Source: Leucothrix pacifica | Lineage (GTDB): Bacteria > Pseudomonadota > Gammaproteobacteria > Thiotrichales > Thiotrichaceae | Reading direction: 5' to 3' | Assembly: GCF_003172875.1 (NCBI RefSeq) | Contig: NZ_QGKM01000023.1 | Span: forward strand, 81,341 to 145,340 | Length of the DNA: 64,000 nucleotides | Shown: positions 48,081 through 56,917 of the stretch, in pieces | How the letters are laid out: the number at the start of each line of letters is the position of its first letter | How positions within the stretch are numbered: the stretch's first letter is position 1 | Program-made: the position numbers and the translations under genes | Notes under the pieces: generated by a model | The model's input: the letters and a program-made list of their open reading frames with translations, nothing else | The model's database searches: none | Told to the model about the DNA's origin: nothing

Positions 48081-50000
48081 TTAAGACAACTTAAGCATCA
48101 ACGCATTCAGCTTATGAACGAATCCCGCAGGATCTTCCAGCTGACCACCCTCTGCCAATAGTGCCTGATCAAACAGGATACTTGCCCAGTCTTTGAACTG
48201 CTCATCATCTGTTTCTGATTCCATACGAACCAACATAGGATGCGTCGGATTAATTTCCAGAATAGGCTTGCTTGAAGGCATTGCATGACCTGCTTGCTTC
48301 ATTAACTGCTGCATATACAGCGCCATATCATGCTCATTCAAAACGATACAGGACGGCGATGAAGTCAGACGGTGAGACACACGAACATCCTCAACCTTGT
48401 CTTCCAACACTTCTTTCAACTGCTTCAACAAGGACTGAGCATCGTCTTCAACCTTCTTCTGCTCTTCCTTATCTTCCTCAGAATCCAGCTTACCAAGGTC
48501 TAACTCACCCTTAGCAACCGACTGCAACTGCTTGCCATCAAACTCAGTCAAACCGCTGATCATCCACTCATCAACGCGGTCAGACAGCAACAATACTTCG
48601 ATGCCTTTGGCGCGGAATACTTCCAGATGCGGGCTGTTCTTAGCCGCTGTGAAGGTATCAGCCGTTACATAGTAAATCTTTTCCTGACCTTCCTGCATAC
48701 GTGACACGTAATCTTCCAGCGTCACATCCTGCTTCTCAGCATCGGTGTGAGTAGAAGAGAAACGCAATAACTTAGCAATTTGCTCTTTGTTCGATGCATC
48801 TTCGGTTGGGCCTTCTTTTAGCACCTTACCGAACTCATCCCAGAAAGACTGATACTTCTCAGCATCGTTCTTAGCCATTGAACCCAGCAGACCCAAGACC
48901 TTCTTCACCGACGCCTTCTTCATGCTGTCGATCGTCTTATTGCTTTGCAGAATCTCACGAGACACGTTCAGCGGCAGATCATTAGAATCAATCACACCAC
49001 GCACGAAACGCATGTAGCGAGGCATCAGATTCTTAGTGTCATCCATAATGAACACGCGCTGCACGTACAACTTAATGCCGTTGCGCTGCTCTGGCTCCCA
49101 AAGATCCATCTGCGCCTTAGCCGGAACATAAAGCAGAGACTTATACTCAAGGTTACCTTCTACATGGTTGTGCGACCATGCCAATGCATCCTGCCAGTCG
49201 TGTGCGATATGCTTGTAGAACTCCTGATATTGCTCATCAGACACTTCGCTCTTAGGCATCGTCCACAGTGCATTTGCCTTGTTAACAACTTCCCACTCTG
49301 GCGCTTTAGGCTCAACATCTTCTTTGACATTGCCTTCTTCATCATACTCAGGCGTTGGCTGCTTAAGCATTTTAACCGGCAGTGGAATATGATCAGAATA
49401 CGTTGAGATAATATTACGCAGACGGTAGCCGTTAGCGAATTCTTTCTCTTCTTCTTTTAAATGCAGAATGATTTCTGTACCGCGAGATGCTTTGTCAGCC
49501 GCTTCCAACGTAAAGCCATTCTGACCGTCAGACTCCCAAGTCACAGACTCAGTGGTACCCGCCGCGCGAGTCGTCAACGTCACCTTGTCCGCCACAATAA
49601 AGGCAGAGTAGAAACCCACACCGAACTGACCGATCAGGTTTGAATCTTTAGCAGCGTCACCCGACAACTTAGACAAAAACTCTTTAGTACCTGACTTAGC
49701 GATGGTACCGATATGCTCGATCACCTGATCACGCGTCATACCAATACCGTTATCACGGATGGTCACGGTGTTTGCTTCTTCGTCGAACTCAACTTCTACG
49801 CGCAGATCACCGTCACCTTCATACAGTGAGTCATCTGAAATCGCATTAAAACGTAACTTGTCACAGGCGTCCGCACCATTTGAGATCAATTCACGCAAGA
49901 AAATTTCTTTGTTGGAGTACAGAGAGTGAATCATCAGCTGCAGAAGTTGGTTTACTTCCGTCTGAAACTGCATTGATTCTTTAGCTTGTGCTTGAGACAT
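48081..50000 (-). CDS. htpG: Hsp90-family chaperone HtpG
   Basis: ATP-dependent chaperone. The 639-residue product has the N-terminal GHKL ATPase domain (IFLRELISNGADACDKLR, DNGIGMTRDQVIEHIGTIAKSGT, GQFGVGFYSAFIVADKV), the middle domain (LYVPAKAQMDLWEPEQRNGIKLYVQRVFIMDD) and the C-terminal dimerisation domain. AGGA lies 8 nt before the ATG. A heat-shock-type promoter is present upstream. It stands alone between two terminator-like points. Confidence 0.96.
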   Translation of the reverse strand: MSQAQAKESMQFQTEVNQLLQLMIHSLYSNKEIFLRELISNGADACDKLRFNAISDDSLYEGDGDLRVEVEFDEEANTVTIRDNGIGMTRDQVIEHIGTIAKSGTKEFLSKLSGDAAKDSNLIGQFGVGFYSAFIVADKVTLTTRAAGTTESVTWESDGQNGFTLEAADKASRGTEIILHLKEEEKEFANGYRLRNIISTYSDHIPLPVKMLKQPTPEYDEEGNVKEDVEPKAPEWEVVNKANALWTMPKSEVSDEQYQEFYKHIAHDWQDALAWSHNHVEGNLEYKSLLYVPAKAQMDLWEPEQRNGIKLYVQRVFIMDDTKNLMPRYMRFVRGVIDSNDLPLNVSREILQSNKTIDSMKKASVKKVLGLLGSMAKNDAEKYQSFWDEFGKVLKEGPTEDASNKEQIAKLLRFSSTHTDAEKQDVTLEDYVSRMQEGQEKIYYVTADTFTAAKNSPHLEVFRAKGIEVLLLSDRVDEWMISGLTEFDGKQLQSVAKGELDLGKLDSEEDKEEQKKVEDDAQSLLKQLKEVLEDKVEDVRVSHRLTSSPSCIVLNEHDMALYMQQLMKQAGHAMPSSKPILEINPTHPMLVRMESETDDEQFKDWASILFDQALLAEGGQLEDPAGFVHKLNALMLKLS

Positions 50001-50041
50001 TTATATCTTCCTGATTTTTGGTTAAACAATTATGGAAGAGA

Positions 50042-50069
50042 ATTTTGGGGCTGGGGTTTGGAATTCAAG
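50042..50069 (-). promoter_or_regulatory. Probable sigma-32 heat-shock promoter of htpG
   Basis: On the minus strand CTTGAAT (50063-50069) is followed after 12 bp by CCCCAAAAT (50042-50050), close to the sigma-32 consensus CTTGAAA-N11/16-CCCCATNT. htpG is a sigma-32 gene in E. coli. Confidence 0.7.
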
Positions 50070-50111
50070 GGCTTGTCTGGCTTAAAAGTAAATTTTTCTT
50101 AATTTTTGTGA

Positions 50112-50379
50112 TTAAGCCGTCTCAGAGTCGCGCCCTTCCTTAAAATGTGGGAGATCATCATTCAATACACACCAGTTAGCCTTATAGGAAGTGTAAATAT
50201 CGGCATCGATTTTTACCGGAAAGCCACGTCAAGCCTGTTGCACCCACCAAAGTAGCAAACGCTGAGCCATGAAATTTGCGGCACATAGTGCAATGACAGT
50301 TAGCCGCTTGATTATCGAATGACGCCACAGAGAATTTCACCTGACCGCACAGGCAACTTGCTTTATAGGATTTACTCAT
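50112..50379 (-). pseudogene. GFA (CENP-V/GFA) family gene broken by an internal deletion
   Basis: The first frame, from ATG 50379, encodes a normal GFA N-terminus: SCLCGQVKFSV with the first zinc cysteines, then NCHCTMCRKFHGSAFATLVGA and TWLSGK, and stops after 65 residues (50182). Family members are about 120-140 residues. A second frame, shifted and continuing to a TAA at 50112, reads IYTSYKANWCVLNDDLPHF followed by KEGRDSETA, which is a typical GFA C-terminus. The middle part with the third zinc motif (FCxxCGS) is missing. I infer a deletion of about 40 codons that also shifted the frame. Members of this family bind zinc and some react with glutathione adducts; this copy is unlikely to work. 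Confidence 0.75.
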
Positions 50380-50503
50380 AACACCTGATCTCCCGTAATG
50401 ATGGATTTGAGGTACATTGCAGCTACTTGAAAAGTCTGTTGGCCAGCACTACAAACGCAATACCAGCCGCCAACTCAAACTCAATAATTAAAACATCCAA
50501 CGA

Positions 50504-51472
50504 TTAAGCCAGCATTTCCTCAGCCGCTGCCCAACCGGACAACACTGCACCTTCAACACGCGGCCCGCCAAATGCATCACCTGCCAATACCATTTTTGGC
50601 ACATCGCTAATTACCAGATACGGCTTTTCCTGCGTGGCAACCGGCTTACTATAAAGCCATGCATGCACCTGAAAGTCCGCTACCGATGCACCCAGTAAAT
50701 GCTCAGCCATCGTCAGTAATTCCTGCCCAACTTCAGTGCGGTCACGATCCCAATTTTCACGGCTGTATTCAGCATTGGCTTGCAGGGTAATCGCGGGCTT
50801 TTCTGATACGCCTTTCTGCTGATTATCTGCCAACCATGCTATAGATCCGACGCTCATTTTCAAACCACCCGGTGACGGGATTTCAGGTTCGGAATGCAAA
50901 GTCGCCATCACGGTAATGCAAGGCTCGTATTCGATATTGGTCAATAAGGCTTCGTCTTTTGAGGTCATGGCAATACGACCTGCTTCCAATAATGCCAAGG
51001 TCTGTGGCACCGGCGATGTAATCAAAATCGACTCACTGGCAATGCTCTCGCCGGACTCCAGCTTGGTTTCCCAGCCTTTGCCTGACATCGTTACCGAAAC
51101 CGCGCGCTTGCCCAAGGTATAATCCAGATCCGTTGCGATCTGTTTGGCCATTGCACTCATAGTCGGTAAACCGCGGTAATGCGGGTATTCCTCACCGCTG
51201 TCGCCACCACTACGAAACCACTCCTCTGCAAAGCCACGCACTTCCCAGTCTTTGACCAAGGCCTGGAAACGCTCGGTGCGAGCTGTGACAAACTGGGCGC
51301 CATGCTCAGCAATTGCGCCATCCATGCGGCGATTGGCTAAGCGACCACCTAAGCCACGGGCTTTGTCGATGACTAATACTTGCTTGCCCTGTTGGTGTAA
51401 GTCTTTGGCAGCGGCTAAGCCTGCCATGCCAGCGCCGATGACTAGGACTTCGGTGTAATGTGTTTGTGACAT
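50504..51472 (-). CDS. Renalase-like FAD/NAD(P)-dependent oxidoreductase
   Basis: A 322-residue flavoprotein of the amine oxidase fold. The FAD-binding motif VIGAGMAGLAAAKDLHQQG (11-29) is followed by VIDKARGLGGRLANRR and AEHGAQFVTAR, the pattern of renalase-type proteins that oxidise isomeric dihydronicotinamides. The C-terminal FAD-binding GDAFGGPRVEGAVLSGWAAAEE is complete. The true substrate here is not known. It is downstream of the helicase remnant on the same strand but separated by a 202-bp gap with a hairpin. Confidence 0.85.
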   Translation of the reverse strand: MSQTHYTEVLVIGAGMAGLAAAKDLHQQGKQVLVIDKARGLGGRLANRRMDGAIAEHGAQFVTARTERFQALVKDWEVRGFAEEWFRSGGDSGEEYPHYRGLPTMSAMAKQIATDLDYTLGKRAVSVTMSGKGWETKLESGESIASESILITSPVPQTLALLEAGRIAMTSKDEALLTNIEYEPCITVMATLHSEPEIPSPGGLKMSVGSIAWLADNQQKGVSEKPAITLQANAEYSRENWDRDRTEVGQELLTMAEHLLGASVADFQVHAWLYSKPVATQEKPYLVISDVPKMVLAGDAFGGPRVEGAVLSGWAAAEEMLA

Positions 51473-51539
51473 AAATCATCCTGTTAATTTTTAAGATTAC
51501 TGTAATTTAAAGCTTGCCTTTCATCAATTTTTCCTTACG

Positions 51540-51565
51540 AAAAGGTCACGCAGTGCGTGGCTTTT
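51540..51565 (-). terminator. Hairpin after the helicase gene, probable terminator
   Basis: Read on the minus strand, AAAAGCCACGC and GCGTGACCTTTT pair across ACT with two G-U pairs, followed by CGTAAGG. It lies about 110 bp past the helicase stop and before the oxidoreductase gene. The T-run is short. Confidence 0.5.
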
Positions 51566-51674
51566 CTAAGCAACTCAGGACACCTAAAAATGAACGCGTA
51601 TACCTCAAAAAGGTTACTGAAAAGCTACTACCGGACTCATTGCATAACAGCTGGGAGAGGGTCTAATTACTTCT

Positions 51675-53300
51675 TTATGGTGTCTCCACCCAGATAAACT
51701 CTTCACCCAACATATCAATAATTTTCACCGCAATACTTGCCTCTTTTTTCGGTGAACGCAGACGATATTCACCAACCACCAAATCCTTTTTACGCTCAGG
51801 CACATCACTGTGAACAACATTGAAAATCTCACCATTATAATCCGTGTCAATCAACACCGTATCCACCTGAGCACGCCAATCCGTAATCTGTGCGCGGAAT
51901 AAGCCTTCATCTTTATTCAGGCGTTGCAGGATAGAGGGTGATAACACATCATTAATCGTGATCAGTACCACATCAGCACCAACACCGCATTTTGCCAGCG
52001 CAGAATCAACAGCCGGGCGTAATTTATCTCGGGTATCCGTATTGGGAAAATACAATGCCAGACGCGCCGGAGAACCATCTTTCAGGCTTACCGACCAATA
52101 GTCACGGTAAAAATCACTCACCATATAGTCAAGCAGGTGATCACCATCGTCCTCATCCAGCCCTATGGTACGGATTCCACCTGCCAGTTCTTTGAGAATA
52201 CCATCACGGATACCTTGCCCCAGACCGTACCAAACCACCACGTCACGTAACGGTTGACGTTCAAAGTAAGGGGTTCCGGTCGTATTGATAACGACAATCA
52301 AGTTCGTGTTTTCGGCCAAAAAATCAACGGTGCGCCTTACTTTCTTAATCCCTTCGTCGTTAAAAGCCACTTCACCGGTTTCACGGTTTTTTTGCCACTT
52401 TCCTAATAGCTTCTGACCATAGGTGTGATGAGCCTCATCCGAGAAAATCGCCAGATTAGGCAAGGAGGCAATCGCCTGTAAACGCAGATTTGCTTCCTCA
52501 GTTTTTTGCTCCTCCTTCGTATCAAGTAACAGATTGAGTTGTTGGCTACTACCACGTGTATTAGTCTTCTGAATACGAATTTTTTCTGTATTGGTGACAA
52601 CAATATTCCACTCACTACCCCATACAACGGGCAGTTCCCGCTCACCATCACGGGTAAACGTCAGTTTCACATTGGCTAAAAACGGCTTACACAAGCGGGC
52701 CGGTAAAACCTTATCAAATGGAATATCTGCAATTTCCCGCAACGATTCAATAATGGTTTTACCCGGCGCAAAAATCAGTGCATTTTTAACAAAGTCTGCT
52801 TCCGGGTATTCCTGTGCCATAGCAAACTCGGTCGCCACGATAGTACCCATAAGAATCGTTTTACCCGCGCCCATCGCCAGCGCCAGAATATAACTGGGGT
52901 AATTGAGTGTTAACGTCTCACGCAGGCTTTCGAGCTTGTACTGACGGACAAAGTCGTTATCCGTTTTGACACGCTCAATCACGTCATCCCAACTGGTGTC
53001 TGCAATCAGTTCAACAATATCAGGGTGATCTAAGCCAAGTGCAATGCGGCGGTCTTTTGCTTTGGGGAATAGCTGCTCATACAAGTCAGGAACAGTCGCA
53101 GTGTCTAACTCCAGACGTAGAAACCAGTAGCTTTCCAATGCTAAGAGTTGTGCACTTCTCAGATAACGTAGTTGTGGCGGCTCATCTTCTGTCAGCGCAT
53201 AATGAAGAATCTCAGCAATCGCCGGATAGCTTTCATTAACATAACCTGAGTTTCGCCACTGCTCCACCCGCTCACTCAGTGCCTTATAAAGAAAATTCAT
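51675..53300 (-). CDS. Restriction-type DEAD/DEAH helicase truncated and fused to an unrelated tail
   Basis: A 541-residue product. Residues 1-350 are a superfamily 2 helicase lobe as in type III restriction Res subunits: Walker A AMGAGKT (142-148), DEAH (288-291) and NTTGTPYF (340-346). The second lobe starts (PARLALYFPNTDTRDKL) but stops near residue 450; motifs IV-VI with the arginine finger and the nuclease domain are missing. From about 453 the sequence (SPSILQRLNKDEGLFRAQ, then DWRAQVDTVLIDTDYNGE and VAVKIIDMLGEE) reads like the C-terminus of an adenine-specific methyltransferase. I infer an in-frame deletion joining the helicase to its partner modification gene. It lies 14 bp after the antitoxin gene, so it may still be transcribed. 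Restriction activity is very unlikely. Confidence 0.65.
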   Translation of the reverse strand: MNFLYKALSERVEQWRNSGYVNESYPAIAEILHYALTEDEPPQLRYLRSAQLLALESYWFLRLELDTATVPDLYEQLFPKAKDRRIALGLDHPDIVELIADTSWDDVIERVKTDNDFVRQYKLESLRETLTLNYPSYILALAMGAGKTILMGTIVATEFAMAQEYPEADFVKNALIFAPGKTIIESLREIADIPFDKVLPARLCKPFLANVKLTFTRDGERELPVVWGSEWNIVVTNTEKIRIQKTNTRGSSQQLNLLLDTKEEQKTEEANLRLQAIASLPNLAIFSDEAHHTYGQKLLGKWQKNRETGEVAFNDEGIKKVRRTVDFLAENTNLIVVINTTGTPYFERQPLRDVVVWYGLGQGIRDGILKELAGGIRTIGLDEDDGDHLLDYMVSDFYRDYWSVSLKDGSPARLALYFPNTDTRDKLRPAVDSALAKCGVGADVVLITINDVLSPSILQRLNKDEGLFRAQITDWRAQVDTVLIDTDYNGEIFNVVHSDVPERKKDLVVGEYRLRSPKKEASIAVKIIDMLGEEFIWVETP

Positions 53301-53314
53301 TAAGGTAGTCGCAG

Positions 53315-53563
53315 TTAGTTATTAGCAATAATTTCATCACCGGGAATCACTTCACCATCGGGCACATTATCCAGAATTTTCCGAAAAGCCTTATGGTCAG
53401 CTCTGGCTGCACGTTGTTGAATCAAACTTTCAGCCTCCAATACAGCCAGTTTTTCCGCGATAGCACTAATAAATAACTGATTCATTGACACACTATCTTT
53501 TTTTGCTGTTTTCCGAGCCTGCTCTAACAGAGAGTCGGGTAAACGTAATGCATAATTTCCCAT
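53315..53563 (-). CDS. Ribbon-helix-helix antitoxin (HicB/CopG-like)
   Basis: An 82-residue protein with a ribbon-helix-helix DNA-binding domain: beta strand YALRLPDSLLEQARK and helices TAKKDSVSMNQLFISAIAEKL. The C-terminal tail is acidic (DNVPDGEVIPGDEI) and would occupy the toxin. AGGAG lies 7 nt before the ATG, inside the end of the PIN gene; the two genes are 1 bp apart. The toxin is encoded first, the reverse of the usual order. Confidence 0.82.
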   Translation of the reverse strand: MGNYALRLPDSLLEQARKTAKKDSVSMNQLFISAIAEKLAVLEAESLIQQRAARADHKAFRKILDNVPDGEVIPGDEIIANN

Positions 53564-53564
53564 T

Positions 53565-53993
53565 TTATTGCTCCTGTCTTAAAGAATGTAAAAATTGTCC
53601 GGGTGTCAGTAACTCAATACCAAACTCACCGGGCGCATCACCAAAGTCTTTAACATTAAAAGTGACAATGGCGTCAGCCTGACCGTTTACTGCCAGCTCC
53701 AGCACCATATCGTCCTGAGGGTCAGATAACTTGGGTCGCCAGAGATAGAATATTGGGGTCTCAGTGCCCAGAGCACACAGCATATCCAGCACTATATCAA
53801 TACTTTCCATACTCAACTGTGTGGCCTGTCTGTTTTCCTCTCGTTTTAAAACAGCTTCGTATTCCAACAGCAAGGGCACTGACAGCAAACAATCCAGCTT
53901 TCCCTGCTCCATCAGGCTCAACAACTGATACGATGCACTAGACTTAGAGCGCAACGCGGCAATAATAACGTTAGTATCAAGGACAATAATCAT
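53565..53993 (-). CDS. PIN-domain toxin (putative ribonuclease)
   Basis: A 142-residue protein of the PIN_3 group (COG1569), predicted to cleave RNA. The metal-binding acids are visible: D6 in IVLDTNVIIAAL, the glutamate in LLEYEAVLKRE, the aspartates in LSDPQDDMVLELAV and the last in VTFNVKDF. The start is taken at the ATG 53993 because family members start close to the VLDTN strand; an ATG at 54011 adds six residues and would overlap the direct repeat. No clear ribosome-binding site is seen at either. It pairs with the RHH gene that follows. Confidence 0.85.
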   Translation of the reverse strand: MIIVLDTNVIIAALRSKSSASYQLLSLMEQGKLDCLLSVPLLLEYEAVLKREENRQATQLSMESIDIVLDMLCALGTETPIFYLWRPKLSDPQDDMVLELAVNGQADAIVTFNVKDFGDAPGEFGIELLTPGQFLHSLRQEQ

Positions 53994-53999
53994 AATAAA

Positions 54000-54021
54000 A
54001 TGATATGACATATGATATGAC
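54000..54021. promoter_or_regulatory. Direct repeat at the toxin-antitoxin promoter, probable operator
   Basis: ATGATATGAC occurs at 54000-54009 and 54012-54021, a 12-bp period, directly before the PIN start. Ribbon-helix-helix antitoxins commonly bind such short tandem repeats and repress their own operon together with the toxin. Binding is inferred. Confidence 0.55.
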
Positions 54022-54094
54022 TAATCAAATTTTCATTCAATTTTTCTAACCCTAACTACTGTTTGACAGTCATTCAAAATTTAGATAAACAATA

Positions 54095-55285
54095 TCATCT
54101 AGCAACGCTTGAGCTCCGACAAGCCACCCAATGCGCCACAGCCGCCAGCACCAGCAACACAATCACCGCCCCAAACACATAAACAATCCCCTGCGCTAAT
54201 AACAACGGCATCAGCTGAGACACACTACTGGCCAGCATCAGCTGCATAAACCCCATCATGCCGGATGCAGTGCCGCGATTAGTACTGACACTACTCACCG
54301 CACCGGACTGCGCATTAGGCTGCACAAAGCCACGCCCGAACGTCAGCACGCCCATTGGCAGGAAAATCAGGCCAGCAGCAATATTGCCAGTCAGCAAGCT
54401 AAGAATCAGCACCGAGGCTGCCAGTAATGCCAGCACCAGACCAATGCGAATCATGCGGTCAAGCCCTAGCCGAATAGTAATGCGGGTACACACCAAACTG
54501 CCGCTAAAGAAGCCGATGGAGACAATCAAAAACCAGTTGCCATATTCCGCTGATGTGCCGCCGAGTTGATCGACGAAGATATACGGCATTATTGAGGCAA
54601 ATCCGAGGTAGGCGCAGGTGATTAACGCACCGGTCAGGGCATAGCCAAGGTAGACGGGAGAGCGGAGTACGGTGATGTATTTTTTGAGTAATTCGCGCAG
54701 GCTAAAGGCTGATTTGTCCAGCTCCACACTGGTCTCGGTTAGTTTGCGCAGCATAATTACTGCGATCACGGTATTTAGCGCCAGTGAAAACCAAAAGATT
54801 GCCCGCCAATCGAAGAAGTGGTTGAGGTAGCCGCCAATGGTTGGCGCGATGGTCTGTGCAACAGCGATGGCCATGGTGATAAAACCAAGTAAGCGCCCTG
54901 CTTCGTTGCGGCTGTGTGCATCCAGCACCATGGTTCGCACCAGTACCAAGGTTGCGCCGCCGCCCAACGCTTGCAGTATTCGCCCGAGTATCAGCAGTTC
55001 TATGGTGGGTGCCAATGCAGCTAACACGCTCCCCAGCAAGTGCAAGCCCATCCCCCCGAGCATAAGCGGACGACGACCAAAGCGGTCTGCCATCACCCCA
55101 CTAAGTAACTGTGAAACACCCAAGGCTGCCAGATACAGTGTCAGCGTCAGTTGCACCACGCTAATGCTACTACCAAATGCCCGCACCACATCCGGCATGG
55201 CAGGGTTAAACACGTTCATAGCAAACGGGCTGGCCAAAGCAATGGTGGCAAGCAGCCAGATCGATGGAAAGGCAACGGGGTTCAT
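54095..55285 (-). CDS. MFS exporter of the Bcr/CflA family
   Basis: A 396-residue transporter with 12 membrane segments. The motif between segments 2 and 3 is GVMADRFGRRPLMLGG, and segment 5 has the antiporter-type motif around GRLLGFITMAIAVAQTIAPTIGGYL. The Bcr/CflA family exports drugs such as bicyclomycin and sulfonamides or, in E. coli, cysteine dipeptides. The start is the ATG at 55285; a TTG lies five codons upstream. It is divergent from a small multidrug resistance gene, leaving 178 bp. Confidence 0.88.
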   Translation of the reverse strand: MNPVAFPSIWLLATIALASPFAMNVFNPAMPDVVRAFGSSISVVQLTLTLYLAALGVSQLLSGVMADRFGRRPLMLGGMGLHLLGSVLAALAPTIELLILGRILQALGGGATLVLVRTMVLDAHSRNEAGRLLGFITMAIAVAQTIAPTIGGYLNHFFDWRAIFWFSLALNTVIAVIMLRKLTETSVELDKSAFSLRELLKKYITVLRSPVYLGYALTGALITCAYLGFASIMPYIFVDQLGGTSAEYGNWFLIVSIGFFSGSLVCTRITIRLGLDRMIRIGLVLALLAASVLILSLLTGNIAAGLIFLPMGVLTFGRGFVQPNAQSGAVSSVSTNRGTASGMMGFMQLMLASSVSQLMPLLLAQGIVYVFGAVIVLLVLAAVAHWVACRSSSVAR

Positions 55286-55463
55286 AGGCGGTATTCGCAA
55301 GTCATAGCAGGATGGTGAGCAGTGTTACTGGGCTGGGAATTATAGTCCTTGCCTGACCAAGAGTAGATAACTATCTGGCTTATTTACACGCCGCCTTATT
55401 GTGAAAAGCTTTCCGCTAGGAATACACTGAGCCTTTAACCGTAACCGTGCGCAGGCTTATACG

Positions 55464-55796
55464 ATGAATAAATGGATATTTCTCTGCTTAGCAGTGGTGT
55501 CTGAAGTGATCGGTACTTCAGCCCTGAAACAAAGCGAAGGATTCACTAAGCTGTGGCCGTCGTTAATGGTGCTGGTTGGCTTTGGCTTCGCCTTTTATTT
55601 TTTATCAATTACCTTGAAAGTGATCCCGATTGGCATTGCCTATGCTATTTGGTCAGGACTGGGCATTGTGTTGATTTCACTGATTGGATGGTTTTGGTTT
55701 GGCCAAAAGCTGGATGCCGCAGCCATTGCCGGCATTGCTTTAATCGGTGCCGGTGTGCTGGTGATGAATCTGTTTTCAAATTCAATCGCTCACTAG
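55464..55796 (+). CDS. Small multidrug resistance (SMR) exporter, EmrE type
   Basis: A 110-residue protein with four membrane segments. The proton- and substrate-binding glutamate is E14 ([12 protein letters not shown]), the same position as in EmrE, and the dimer motif [17 protein letters not shown] contains the conserved Trp. Such proteins work as antiparallel dimers and export quaternary cations. The EGFTKLWPS segment favours the EmrE/Qac branch over SugE/Gdx. It is divergent from an MFS exporter and convergent with the YdjM-like gene. Confidence 0.9.
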   Translation: MNKWIFLCLAVVSEVIGTSALKQSEGFTKLWPSLMVLVGFGFAFYFLSITLKVIPIGIAYAIWSGLGIVLISLIGWFWFGQKLDAAAIAGIALIGAGVLVMNLFSNSIAH

Positions 55797-55832
55797 CACG
55801 CCGGTTTAGCCCTAAGTACCTTCGGACTGGCG

Positions 55833-56846
55833 TTACTCAGGCTTGGTCGCCTGAATCATTTTCCAAAGCTTACCTATTGCTTCCCGTGAATCGCCACGCT
55901 CAGTGAAGTATTCGATGTGCTTATCCGCCGCCGCATCACGCGTTAAATCGATCCCCCACAGTGGATTGATTTCCTGCGGCAATAGTGAATAACGAATATC
56001 AATAACACGATCAGGCTTGTGTTTGTCCTGTGATATGTAGCCACCTGAGAACCAGCGGAAGCGTTCAATATCTTTGGCTTGTTGGGATTGTTTATCCAGC
56101 CATGGAAAGTCACGGTCAAGATCCAGTTTCGGGATCGAGTCACCTTGCCAGTAAACCGGCTCAGCAAAGCTGACTTTCACCGCATCCACATAGTAGTCTT
56201 TTTCGGTTTGATAAATCACTTTCCACACGACAATATTGGCAAAACTGGGTTTCGCTTCCATAGTGATTGGCGTGTGTCCGCGCAGCGCTGCCTGTTGGTA
56301 ACCGGCTTCAATCGCCCGCTCATGCAAGGTATACGATAAACCGAAATACATGGCCAACCATGCCAAGGCGAAATAGACATACTTTCTTGCTTTACGCCTC
56401 GCCGCCAATATGATCAAGGCCAGAACTGGAATACTCACCAGCGGGTCAATAATCGAAATAATATCCCAGGCAAATCGGTGATCACTGAGTGGCCACAGCA
56501 GTTGTGTACCGTAGGAGGTACAACCATCCAATAAACCATGTGTGCCAAAGCCAATCACGCACCAGAGATACGTCTGCAAAAAGCTCAATCCCCAGCGCTT
56601 ACCCAATAGCGGGTACAGCAGTAAACTACACAGCAAACCACCAATGGGAATAAACAACAGGGAGTGACTGAAATGACGGTGGAATTCCAATGCCAGCAAA
56701 GGGTCTGAATCAGAGCGAATCAATACATCCAAGTCCGGAGCCATGCCCGCAATCGCGCCAATCACAGCAGCTTTTGCTAAGTCTTTTGAGCGGCCTTGTG
56801 TTTGTGCGAATACCGCACCGAATGCACCTTGAGTAACGGGATCCAT
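55833..56846 (-). CDS. YdjM-like membrane-bound metal-dependent hydrolase
   Basis: A 337-residue protein of the LexA-regulated YdjM family (PF04307). The N-terminus MDPVTQGAFGAVFA is followed by the metal-ligand segment GMAPDLDVL, then EFHRHFSHSLLFIP and GFGTHGLLDGCTSYGTQLLWP. About four membrane segments alternate with these histidine-rich loops. A periplasmic domain follows from about 185. E. coli ydjM is SOS-induced, but no LexA box was recognised here. The substrate is not known. Confidence 0.87.
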   Translation of the reverse strand: MDPVTQGAFGAVFAQTQGRSKDLAKAAVIGAIAGMAPDLDVLIRSDSDPLLALEFHRHFSHSLLFIPIGGLLCSLLLYPLLGKRWGLSFLQTYLWCVIGFGTHGLLDGCTSYGTQLLWPLSDHRFAWDIISIIDPLVSIPVLALIILAARRKARKYVYFALAWLAMYFGLSYTLHERAIEAGYQQAALRGHTPITMEAKPSFANIVVWKVIYQTEKDYYVDAVKVSFAEPVYWQGDSIPKLDLDRDFPWLDKQSQQAKDIERFRWFSGGYISQDKHKPDRVIDIRYSLLPQEINPLWGIDLTRDAAADKHIEYFTERGDSREAIGKLWKMIQATKPE

Positions 56847-56917
56847 AGAGTTCCTGAAGTGATTTTTTGATGAGAACGGGTGAGTATAAACCGGATTGAC
56901 GGCGCGAGACTAAAGGA

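Noticed and set aside
51675..54011. A working type III restriction-modification system
   Set aside because: The helicase lacks its second lobe and nuclease domain and no methyltransferase gene is present.
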